The notes beneath the pieces are model-generated. The model ran no database searches and had not been told where the DNA came from. It saw only the letters and a list, made by a program, of their open reading frames with translations. Positions 1-9,400 of a stretch of 64,000 nt of DNA are shown here, piece after piece. The translations under genes were made by a program, and so were the position numbers. The stretch spans positions 23,386,569-23,450,568 of the forward strand of contig JBBMOA010000015.1 in assembly GCA_037954235.1 (NCBI GenBank), written 5' to 3'. The stretch comes from Aulostomus chinensis (Eukaryota; Chordata; Actinopteri; Syngnathiformes; Aulostomidae). Position 1 is the first letter of the stretch; each line of letters opens with the position of its first letter.

Positions 1-361
1 TTTAGAAATATTTCCAGACTGTGAGTTGGGATTTCCTTGAACAACATCTCTTTTTTGACAATTTCATTTATATCTCAGAAAATATAACATGGGCCTTTAT
101 GGAATAAATCATTCACATCGAACATGGTAATATCTGTCTTTTAGATTGTGTACGGATCCTGCTAAATTTTTGTTAGCGCGATAGAGCCCAATGTGCACTT
201 CCGGTTTACAGCTCAGCCCTACTTTTCTCACCCTAACAGTCCCCAAAAGAGCTGATCTGTTTGTCTTCAGGTGAAGTTAAGAGCTTGGATCTGATCAGCA
301 CTGAAGGAACACAAACCTCAGATGAATGTGGTCATTTGCAGGGCTTCAGTCTAAGACTCAT

Positions 362-1085
362 TGTCCCTCATTTATCAAACAAGCGTACAACCGAAAACGA
401 GCGTAAAACATGCGTACATTTACTTCTACACAAGCTGTGGCATTTATGAATTTAAACGTGAGCGTATTCTGCGGTGAAATCTTACGATAGGTCTGAGTTT
501 GTGTATGCAAATATAGATTTGACGTGAGGTGACTTGTTAAGATAATCTTTAAATATATAATTGTGTACCTGATTACCCTTTCAATTTGAATTGGTGCATA
601 GAACACTGCTTTAGTTAGGCATAGGTCGACAAACAATGCAGTAATTGAAAGAAATTATTATATTAACGGATCTGTGACGTGATAGGTGGAACTTTAGTCA
701 GTCGCCTATTTAAACGACAGCTCTGGCTGTGACATGGTTAAGGCTCAGCGATGCCAGATCTGACTCTGTTAATAGACCTTAACACACACGCATCAGGTGA
801 TTTTTCAGGGTTTTTCAGGACCGCAAAGATTTATTCCAGGAGAGTGATGAGTGGCTCATGAGTCATTTTCATCTCCCTAGGCATCTCCTGGAGTTATGCT
901 TCAACCTAGAACCCCAATTAAGGAGAGAAACCTGGCGTTCCAACGCCATACCTGTGCCAGTGCAGGTGCTATCCACCTTGGGGTTTTTGGCCACCAGGTC
1001 CTTTCATAGGGAGATCAGTGATAGAAGTGGAATAACCCAGCCGTCACTCAGCCGAACTATGCCAGCAGGGGTATTCGAGACTTGA
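362..1085 (+). mobile_element. PIF/Harbinger transposon remnant, 5' part
   Basis: The segment begins with CCCTCATTTATCAAACAAGC (365-384), which resembles the end GGGCCTCATGTATCAACGCG of the Harbinger copy ending at 53855. About 440 bp of non-coding terminus follows, then the start of a transposase (801-1085). Homology stops near 1065, so the rest of the transposase, the Myb-like partner gene and the other inverted terminus are missing. It lies just downstream of the last visible amot exon, in what should be the next amot intron. Confidence 0.65.
801..1085 (+). pseudogene. HARBI1-like transposase, N-terminal fragment
   Basis: In frame from 801 (TGA just upstream) it reads FQDRKDLFQESDEWLMSHFH, LPRHLLELCF, then VPVQVLSTLGFLATRSFHRE and ISDRSGITQPSLSRTM. 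This matches the helical N-terminal region of Harbinger transposases (LRP..., FLATGSFQRE..., GVSQSSVSR...) and parallels the second fragment in this window at 52909-53520. The frame ends at TGA 1083-1085 shortly after the conserved SRTM. No catalytic Asp or Glu region is present, so it cannot be active. Confidence 0.75.
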
Positions 1086-1313
1086 CTTCAAGTTTTAATG
1101 ATCCAGACAGTTCAACTGATGGATTCTTATCAAGGAGAGTATTGACAACCCCTTTGTGCCTTGTGCTAGACTTCTTTCCCCGATTATTCATGTTTAACTG
1201 ATTTGAATGCGCTGGAGCATGCATCCTTTGACAGTGTCCCAGGGATCATTTAAATGGGGCCTTCAAATATTCCAGTGAAACTTGAATAAAAGCTCCTCTG
1301 CAGAGAATGTTAC

Positions 1314-1875
1314 CTTATGCAGTTTGGTGACTTTCTCCCGGCAGGCCTCCATCTCCTGCCTCAGCATTCTGTTCTCCTCAGTCACCATATCAGCCATTTG
1401 CTGAGCTCGTGCCATCATTGCAAACGGCTCCCCCTGAATGTGGGAGTAGGAAAGTGGATGGGGGAAATGTCCAGCCTGGACAGGTGGCTGAGGCTGGGAA
1501 GGCACAGGTCCTTGTTGTTGATACTGATGGTGCTGTTGCTGCTGATGGTGCATCCGTGTGTTGGAGTTATAGGGGTCAGGAGGGAAAACATGACACCTCT
1601 GTGGTGTAATGTGACCAGTTCCAGGTGTGAAGGGCTCCGCTGGCTGGTGGGCACTGGACCCCTGTGGATTACGGGGCCCCATGCAGGGAAAGGGTTCTCC
1701 GAGACTCTGAGGGTGCTGGTGAGGGAAGGAGGGATGGGAGGAATGAGAGGCGCTGAGGATGCTGCTGAGGGTGGAGGACTGGGCCCGGGACAAAGAGCCC
1801 ACAGAGGTGACAGAGGAGGTTGGACTGTGCTGGTGAAGGGGCCTCTGAGAGTGGACAGAACCCTCCTTACTGGAC
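1314..1875 (-). CDS. amot: angiomotin (amot), second coding exon
   Basis: This exon joins the upstream one in frame: AG from the first exon plus G here makes Arg318, then SSKEGSVHSQ follows. The acceptor is ctcttcccAG|GTCC (AG at 1877-1876) and the donor AAG|GTAACA at 1314/1313. It encodes residues 319-505. HSPTSSVTSVGSL (about 334-346) matches the family block HSPTSSLTSGGSL. A His/Gln-rich stretch (about 428-440) and PFAMMARAQQMADMVTEENR (about 468-487) follow. The last 30 residues, ending EKVTKLHK, open the family coiled coil (BAR-like, membrane-bending AMOT domain). The next exon (VETEIQ... in relatives) is not found between 1 and 1262, so the gene runs off the left edge. The exon is rich in Ser, Pro, His and Gln, as expected for the disordered N-terminal half. 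Confidence 0.92.
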
Positions 1876-2017
1876 CTGGGAAGAGTGTGAACACTGAGGT
1901 TAGTTTTATTATGCCATACACAGTTCCTCTGCTGATGGTCAGAATCCTGACAACCCAGTGGCCCCAGTGATAGGCTGTTCGTTGCATGACCTCTAGCTAC
2001 TATATCAGCCAATTTGT

Positions 2018-2023
2018 TTTATT
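2018..2023 (-). terminator. AATAAA polyadenylation signal after the intronic ORF
   Basis: TTTATT on the plus strand reads AATAAA on the minus strand, seven bases past the TAG of the intronic ORF. That spacing is short but seen in compact 3' ends. The hexamer is common by chance in AT-rich DNA. Confidence 0.25.
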
Positions 2024-2030
2024 CACTGGA

Positions 2031-2315
2031 CTACTCAGTTAAATGGTAACCTGCAACCAACACCATCCCTGCCATGATAAACAGCTTTGTAAAATCAGCC
2101 ACAAACCCTCTGCTGCTGTAGCCCCACCCTTCTGTTGAAGCAGCAGAGGGCACTGGTGCCTGAAACTTGGGTTCTGTCTCTGGGAATGAAAGGAGCTTTG
2201 CCTTATTGCTGCTTTCCTGCAAAACATCACTCTCTTGCCAGTGGACAGGGATAAGCTGCAGGGGCAGTGGGGCCACATCTTGGGCGCCGTAAGGCTGGGC
2301 CCACTGGACAGAAGC
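2031..2315 (-). CDS. unrecognised ORF with C-terminal hydrophobic anchor; possible retrocopy or terminal exon
   Basis: A 94-codon open stretch starts directly after a good acceptor (ctcccAG|GCTTCTG, exon base 2315) and ends with TAG at 2033-2031. AATAAA (minus strand, 2023-2018) follows seven bases later. The frame also stays open upstream of the acceptor for some codons, with a Met at 2339. The peptide has an acidic/polar middle (FPETEPKFQAPVP), then GFVADFTKLFIMAGMVLVAG and ends YHLTE, as in a single-pass tail-anchored protein. The hydrophobic frame cannot be reached by splicing from the amot exon at 5428: that exon ends in phase 2 and would enter a different frame (LLSSGPSLTAPK...). I do not recognise the family. 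It could be a terminal exon of another transcript, a processed copy, or chance. Confidence 0.3.
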   Translation of the reverse strand, partial: ASVQWAQPYGAQDVAPLPLQLIPVHWQESDVLQESSNKAKLLSFPETEPKFQAPVPSAASTEGWGYSSRGFVADFTKLFIMAGMVLVAGYHLTE

Positions 2316-2597
2316 CTGGGAGCCAAATTTGAGGGACAACCTGATTTAGTAACGTCACAAAATTTAAAGGGAGTTTTGACTGCAGTAATGACACGGAACA
2401 TTTGTGTTTGAAATTATCTGGAAGAAGTCTAGAGGAGAACTGATCAGGGATCCCATTTATAAATTCATAAAAAGAAATGAAGGGAGATGGTGTGCACTGT
2501 GTAATCTCTGAGCCACGCGTACCAATATTTTGGAGACAGGAAACAGCACAGAAGATGAGTTGGTGAATTGATTAGAGATTCTCTTAACATTATCATT

Positions 2598-2700
2598 TGG
2601 GCCCGGCCGATTAATTGGCTGGCCTATTTAATAGGCCGATTATAGCCATAAGAGCATAATCAGTAATTGGCCAAAAGTTGGCCCCAAATCGGCCCCCAAA
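2598..2700. repeat. short GGCC-rich palindromic repeat
   Basis: Repeated blocks of GGCCGATTAATTGGC and TTGGCCCCAAATCGGCC type give several overlapping inverted repeats in about 100 bp. It looks like the remains of a small interspersed repeat. No coding potential is seen. Confidence 0.35.
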
Positions 2701-4170
2701 AATCCATACAGGTCAGGCCGTAGTTACCACCAACATCCAAAGCAGCAGGGTTTTTTCTGCAGCCTACATGAGCTTGTAGAGAGCCAGTACTGTTTGATAA
2801 ACACCTTTGAATTTGAAATTGCATTTAAGTATAATCTAATTACAGCCAATAAATGTCTGTTCAATATTTCAACAGCACTTTCTTCTTATATTTTTTCACA
2901 ACCAGATGAAAGACAAGGGGGCAGGTTGTTTGAATGGAAGACCACATTAAAACATTAGGGGAGCGTCTGTTATTGTATCCTCTAAAGTCGTGCCATCACA
3001 GAGTGTCATTTGTATTTTTCCAGTGGTTTTAGTATGTTAAGTTGCTGCTCTCAAACAGGGCCACTGCAGCAACTCACACTCTCCAGTCACCTTCATTTGT
3101 CTCATCTTCAACCACATTCATGTTCTTACGAGCTTACCAGCAAGACAGCGCTAAAAATCCACTGTCTACTTTTCTATGAGTGATCTTTTAGCATGACGGT
3201 CCACCAGGTGTTCTCTCACACAGACTGATTCACCATTACTCATGAAGTGGGGCTTGTTTTTAAGTAATGTGGAAACCACAAGGTGTTGACTGGCTTTGTG
3301 AGGAGAAAATGTTCCTGCTTTTGGCCCTTGAAGGAACATGTCAAAGCCAAGCAGGTCATGTCTCAACTTGTTGAATGGCGATTATTAAAATGCTGTCATA
3401 GCTGTTTGAATCTGGTTCATTCTGAGGTTAACAGATGAGTGTAAAACAGGCCCAACAGGATCTGTCTAGTCCATTCAGCGAAACACAGCAAAAACAGGGG
3501 CAAGAAGATGGGGTATGAGCATGAGAAGCTTCTGAAATAATACTGTCAGAGTGAAAACCAACCCTGTAGCCAAATTTACATCATCATTGAACAATGCGTA
3601 TGAAAATGTGTGTTTGTGATGCTGTGTGGGAAAAAGTCTAAGAGAGAAACACTGACGTCAGCAGGCTCGCTGGCGCCAGGCGACTGATCAAACTGATGGT
3701 GTTTGTTGAGAGCAATCGCATGAATATGAGCCTGAGGAACCTTCAGGTCCGAATAGAAATGCTTATGTCTAAAGACTATTTAGATAGATTTCAAATAACA
3801 TGACATCATGACTTATACAATGAAGAAGCAGACCGTAGCGCTTCTTTAACGTTTCAGCAGCATGCCTCTGCACACTCATTGACATTCTATCAATATGAGG
3901 ACGAGTAGATGGTGACTTTTATTTTTGGAATGATTGCAAGTCCAAAAAAACAGTGGTGGAGATCCACGGGAAAAGGCTTTTTGGTAATCTTGCAAATAAT
4001 TTAAGTGAAAGATGAGCAATTTTCAAGCAATCAAAAGAATTAAAATAAAAAATTTCCTCCATGCTGCTGGTCCAAAATAATCCAAGTGTCCTGAAACCTC
4101 GACATGTCAATTTATTTTGAGAAATGGGCTGACTTTGGACGAACAGTATTGGGGCATTTTATGGTGTAAT

Positions 4171-4288
4171 TCATCCATGCATCCATTTTCTATACTGCTC
4201 ATCGGTTAAGGGCCGTGGGAGGGGGGCTATCCCAGCTGACATTGGGCGATAGGCAGGTTCACCCTGGACGGGTTGCCAGTCTGTCGCA
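4171..4288 (-). repeat. tRNA-headed interspersed repeat, 3' end, inverted fragment
   Basis: Reading on the minus strand, this is the tail of the family found at 14957, 17033, 29169 and 43147 (from the gacctgtccagggtgaacc block to the gataagcggt...atggatg end). It sits head-to-head with a plus-strand piece of the same family that begins at about 4300. Confidence 0.65.
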
Positions 4289-4299
4289 GTATGGTATAA

Positions 4300-4560
4300 T
4301 TATATCTGGTACTCCAGGTTCCTCCCACAGTCCAAAGACATCAAGAGGGGACCAGGTTAATCCAGACTCTAAATTGACCGTAGGCGTGGCTGGGAGAGCC
4401 AATGGTTGTCTGTCTACATGTGTTGGCCCTGCGATGGACTGGTGACCCGTCCAGGGTGTACCCTGCCTCACTCCCAAAGGCAGCTGGGATCGGCTCCAGC
4501 CCCCCCGCAACCCTGAACAGGACAAGCAGTGGAAAATGGATGGATGGATGGATGGAAGGA
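4300..4560 (+). repeat. tRNA-headed interspersed repeat, 3' two-thirds
   Basis: Starts at the tctggtactccaggttcctc block and runs through ctccagtccaaagacat-type sequence, attgaccgtagg, ggttgtctgtct and ggcgacctgtcc to a GGAT tetranucleotide tail at about 4539-4556. The 5' head is missing. Confidence 0.7.
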
Positions 4561-4804
4561 TCATACTTATGTTGCACCAAAATCTGGACGCAGAGTGGAA
4601 GGAGATATTGAGCAGCTGCGTCTTCTGCTGTTAATTCATCTGTGAGTGTGCACTGTTATCCAAATCCATGTTCCAGCTCCAACTGCAGGTTTTCCACCTC
4701 TAGAAACTGGACTGGATAATTCTGTGATAGAAAAGCTGTCAGGTTCACTGCAATGCCATAACATTCACATGTATCAATGCATACATTAACCTCAACTTCT
4801 TCCC

Positions 4805-5237
4805 CAGAGTTGTTTGTGCTCTCTTGCCCTGCAGGTCACCCAGGGCTGTAGATGTTGGGTTGTTCCCTTCCTGTCCCGGACCAACCACTCGCTCGCCCTG
4901 GCCCTGTGTTTCTCTCTCTCCTGTCCATCTCTCCCTCTCTCTCTTATTCCCCTTCCCCCCTCCTCCACTTCTCTCTCTCCTCTCTACCCTCAAGCCCATC
5001 TCTCTCCTTCTCCCTCTCAACCTCAATCGGTCGAGCCTGGTTCTGCCTGAGGTTTCTTCCTGTTAAAGTTTTTTTTTTCTCGCGACCGTCACCGAGTGGT
5101 TGCTCATGTGGGAAATTTGGGTCTCTTTTATATGAATTAAAGAGTAAGGTTCTAGACCTGCTCCTTGTGTTAAGTGCCTTGAGATGACCTTTGTTGTGAT
5201 TTGGCGCTACATATATGAAGATTGATTGATTGACTGA
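4805..5237 (+). mobile_element. L2/Rex-type LINE 3' untranslated tail
   Basis: The pyrimidine-rich stretch (4900-5030) is followed by gaggtttcttcctgttaaag, a ggttctagacctgctcc block, and gttgtgatttggcgctacat, ending in TTGATTGATTGACTGA. The same order of blocks ends the L2 copies at 56690 and 63104 (gttgtgatttggcgcaatac ... TTGACTTGAC). Only the 3'UTR is present, as expected after 5' truncation during reverse transcription. Confidence 0.65.
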
Positions 5238-5427
5238 CGGCCACTTTTCATTTCCTCGGTTTTAAAAAGGGTCAACTTATTCACATGAATGGACTCTCCT
5301 CTCCATAGACAATTCCCTGTGCACTGCGTTTGAAGTTTTCAATCTCTACTGTTACTCACCCTCATATGACAATGATTTAATGTTCACTGTTTAAGTGTTT
5401 GTACATATGAGTATGCAAGTTTCTTAC

Positions 5428-6442
5428 CTGAAGGAGCCATACTCAGGCGGGGGCTGATATCGGACATGGGGAACCTCCCTCGAGTGCTCCCTTCCTCTCT
5501 GCTCCTGGTAAAAATGGCCTCCAAGCTCCTGCTGCTTGGTAGGCGAACCCATTCCTTTAAAGGGGTAGTCAGGAGGAGGGCCACGGGGCTGCGGCTTGTA
5601 GTAGTCCCCTGGCGGTCCTGGAGGGGGTAGCTGGGGGGAGAGTGGGGCGCTGGTGATGGGAGCATGTGCTTTGACACCACTTGTGGCCAGGGAGAGCTGC
5701 ATTAGTCGTTCGCTGAGAGACCGAACATGTCCTTGCTTCAGATCTTTCAGTCCATCATCCTGGTGTACCTTCCCTGCACTGCTCACACGCTGTACCGTCG
5801 GGCGACCCTCAGTGCGCACCTTGGCATTGGTCACCCCAGTGACGTAGAAGGTGGTGCCCACTGAGGTAGGGAGAGGAGGCTGCTGGGGCTGATTGCTCTG
5901 CTGCTGAGGCTGAGGAGGTGCACCATGGCCTCGAAAGTACTGGGACTGCACTTTGGCCTCCTCATATGTAGGGAGGTCCTCTGGGTTCAGGCACTGCCCT
6001 TGACCGCTCCCACCACCTCCGCTGCTGCCTCCTCCAGTCCCTAAACCACCACCCCCTCCACTGCTTCCACCACCCCCTCCTCCCCCTCCTCTGGTGGAGC
6101 CCAACTTTTCCAGACTGTTGTCTGTTTGTAGCTCCTGTCCCTGGGGCTCTTGGCGGGCAATGTGGGGGGTCATGGAGTGCTCATCAGAGGGCCCTCCCTG
6201 ACCTTGACCTGAGTAACCTCCTCCACATCCCCCTCCTGCTCCTCCACCTCCTCCACCTGGTTGTTGTTGTTGCAGCACGTAATTTCGATTGATCTGTTCC
6301 TGCAGGAGGCGCTGCAAGACATTGCTGCTGCCACCTCCAACACTGCCGCTGTTTGACGAATCCTCAACTGCGGCCCTCATCTCCGTCTCGCGCTGACTAT
6401 GCACTTCATGGAAGGACAAGCTGCGCCCACGGTCTATACTCC
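5428..6442 (-). CDS. amot: angiomotin (amot), first coding exon
   Basis: Angiomotin is a junction- and actin-associated scaffold that binds YAP/TAZ in the Hippo pathway. The exon is bounded by an acceptor (AG at 6443-6444 after a pyrimidine tract) and a donor CAG|GTAAGAA at 5428/5427. The start codon is 6380-6378, giving MRAAVEDSS as N-terminus and a 62-bp 5'UTR part in the same exon. It codes for 317 residues plus two bases (phase 2). Seen in order: VLQRLLQEQI (21-30), ARQEPQGQE (75-83), a very glycine-rich tract (about 98-127), LPTYEEAKVQSQYFRG (136-151), FYVTGVTN (178-185), HVRSLSERL (218-226), RGPPPDYPFKGM (266-277) and PPEYGSF (311-317). LPTY, PPDY and PPEY match the three WW-binding L/PPxY sites of the family; HVRSLS is the LATS phosphorylation consensus, with Ser223 as acceptor. 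The FYVTGVTN and PPxYPFKGM blocks favour AMOT over AMOTL2. The glycine tract is longer than I recall for mammals. Confidence 0.93.
6381..6442 (-). other. amot: 5'UTR part of the amot first coding exon
   Basis: These 62 bases lie between the inferred splice acceptor (AG at 6444-6443) and the ATG. An acceptor directly upstream means that at least one further 5' non-coding exon must lie to the right of 6443. I could not place it. The reading frame is open through this stretch, so a longer N-terminus from an upstream exon cannot be excluded, but MRAAVEDSS aligns with the usual AMOT start (MRNSEEQ in human). Confidence 0.7.
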
Positions 6443-9400
6443 CTGAGAGGAAGAGAAGAGGGGGTGTCAAGGTATGGGAAGGGAACTGATCTATAGAGCA
6501 ACAAAAAAAAAAAATCCAGAAATAGAGGGTTCAAGAAGGAAAGAAAAGAACAAGGCATGCTGATATTTGAACTCAACAGTTCTACAAATACACAAAGACA
6601 GCCTTCATCACTCATTCAGAAACTCTGCATGTTTTTGCCTGCAACAACCGGACTTGCAGCAAAACAACAGCATCATGGAAGAATGTGGACTGATTCAGTT
6701 ACATTATCGTTCATATCTTCAACAGTAAGATGAATTTATGATGTTGAAAACTTGTCTTTTGTTTTGAAATCACCCTTTGTTTTTGTTTCCTTCAAATTCC
6801 TCTCTTCGGTTTATAAATTACTGTTCTTAAAATAAAGTTCAATTTAGAATGCAAATTTGAGGCATGCTAACTGCCATGGCATAGATTCAGCACTGCATGG
6901 ACTTACCACTACAGTGTGCCCTATGCTTGATTAAATATTGTTTCAAAGTCGGGAATTTCCATGATAATTTCTTTCTGTTGTTTTCTTTCATGTCTTGTGT
7001 CTCATTCCACTGATGTAACGTTTCCTCAGAGTTATTTCCACTCGCTGTCAAGGCAATGTTGTATGTTGTTGAGTTCACCTGTCAGCAGTTCCTCTCCATA
7101 GATGCACCATCCTGTCCTCCACACAAAGCCAAGGAAGATGAAATCGATGCAAATTTTCGGATAAACCCCCGGAGCCAAACCCAAAACCCTGATTCAGGCT
7201 AAACGTTTTGAAAAGACTTGGAAAACACATGACCCCAAGAAGATGTGTTGAGAACAGCAAGGACCCCCTGTGAGCCTCAGCAGAGCTTTTATTAATCCCA
7301 GTCCCTCACTTGCAACAAAATCTGAGTGGAAAGACCTGAAAAATAAAACTCAAGATGAGTGTGTTTCTCTGTTTTACCTGCTTTTCCTCAACAACCATCA
7401 ACCCCTCTCCTTCAAACCTGCTGTTTGTATTAAGTGAGGTCTGAGGAAGAGCAGGGCTGAGTTTACGTGAACTGTTTTTATACTTTGGTTTGAGTTCTTT
7501 GTGTTCTTGTGCTACTCTTTAAACTCTTTGGCCTGTTTTACCATGAGGGTTGTCTACAGGAACTTGACAAAGTCCAGGAGAAGCAGGTTTGACTCCAGCA
7601 CAGCCTTGACTGTGAAATTGCTCTGTATGCCGTATTTCTGAACTTTCAGCTGCTCAACAGTCTTTGTGATCCACATTTTGACATGACAGTCATAGCAGTC
7701 ACTAACTGCTAGCCGATGCTGCATTCCCCTGGCAGATATTTGAGCCGTGTCAGTGCAACTATCGGATTATGAAGGTCCATTTCAGGGGTGATGTCTACCG
7801 GAAAGGGTTTGTGTCCACTCAAATGTCCCCGTCCAATCTGTCTCTTTTTGCTTTTATATGAAACAACTAGTGAGAGAGAGAGAGGAAAGAGAGAGAGAGA
7901 ATGAAAGAGAGCTTCTATGAAACGAATGCACATACACTGTGACAAATAAAACAAATGCATTATTTCTTAAAACTATGTTGAGCCTGTATTTAAAAATAAA
8001 AAGGAATTAGTTGCTTGTTTTGAGGGGATAAAGCCAGTCATCTTCTTATCATGAGGGATCAAGATTTGTGACACAGTTTGATGAAATGAGCTCCAAAATT
8101 CCACTATCAACCTGATTCCCAGGATTTGGAATATTAGTCACTGGCCAATGAAAAGCTTTTTCTGACAACCTTAACGGGAATAAGGTCAAAGTCAGACTAA
8201 GACATAAACAAATGACGACATACTGAGTATTTCAACCTGTGTCACATTTTGAAGACATAAATACACATGAATCACACTATGAAGTCCTGTTACATACTGC
8301 ACATGCTCCTTTTGACATTTTAACACCTAACTTGCCAACAAAAGAATAAGAAATACAAAGCAAACCACTGTCAGAACATGATAGAAATGAAACTAAGTCA
8401 GATGAAGTCAGGCTAGATACAAGTTATAACTAAGACTGAGAGTAGTCAACCTATCCTGCTCCAGATCCGGTGGTCAGTGAGCATGTTTGGTACCCATGGA
8501 CCCGGTTTCAAGACCAGGGTGAGGTGACTACCCTCTGCCTTCGCTGGAGCGGGGAAGGAAGAGGAGAAAATAGTTGTGGGGGGAAAGTTAAAGGTGAACA
8601 GATTAATAGTGGACCATCCTACAAACGTTAGATAAAAGTAGAGCTTCCAAATATTGAGAAACTGCTGCCTCAGTGTCGAGCAGCTGTGGGCTTTAAAAGA
8701 CGAGGACGCATCACTGCACTCCGAAACATAAAGAACTGATTAGAGATCAGGCTTCAGGGGAGTAAATCTAACAGTCTGAACACTGGTGTGGTTAGAGCTT
8801 GTAAGTGACACCACATCATCAACAGAACTTGGTGACCATATTCTTTCCACCCCCAGAATCAAAGATGCACCCAGGATCACTGGGATTCACCCGTTCAAAA
8901 GAGCAGGAAGGGTTTTTTCCCAGAAACAAGTAATGGTTCAGGCTGATACCCACTGACAACAAAATCCATGAAAATTCACAGTTAATCCCAAGAAAGGCGT
9001 TTGATGGCTTTCATACAGCGCTAAGGACAGATAAAAGTGTGTTTCCTGTTAACATCTAAGATTGTCAAAGCTGAAACCAGCCAGGATGTAGGCTAAGCTA
9101 CTTCCACGAGAGCCAATAAAGACAAAAGTAATCAATTAGGTTTGACATCAAAACAGATGATAAAATCTTTCTCCCAGTCCAGGAAATAAATAGGATTACT
9201 GATTTGGAGTCAAGTGTGTTTGTAGGGAAGAGAAGGGCTGTGTTTACATGCATGTGGTTTCTTTTTTGACATCACTAAATGTAAACAGTTCCACAACTTT
9301 ACACTTTGACTGGAAATAAGAAAGAAAGGAAATATTACATCTAGTGCTTTCTGTTATTCTTCTCATTCTCAAGGAGGAAGATGCTTTTTTCCGAAACATC

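Larger units (their letters stand above)
1876..5427 (-). other. amot intron between the two visible coding exons
   Basis: A GT-AG intron of 3552 bp, phase 2. It holds an unrecognised ORF (2031-2315), a short palindromic GGCC-rich stretch (about 2598-2700), inverted pieces of a tRNA-headed repeat (4171-4560) and a LINE 3' tail (4805-5237). I saw nothing else interpretable in 2700-4170. Confidence 0.8.

Noticed and set aside
1317..1970. Plus-strand frame of 217 codons
   Set aside because: Antisense shadow of the amot exon at 1314-1875; the minus-strand frame matches a known family and has splice sites.
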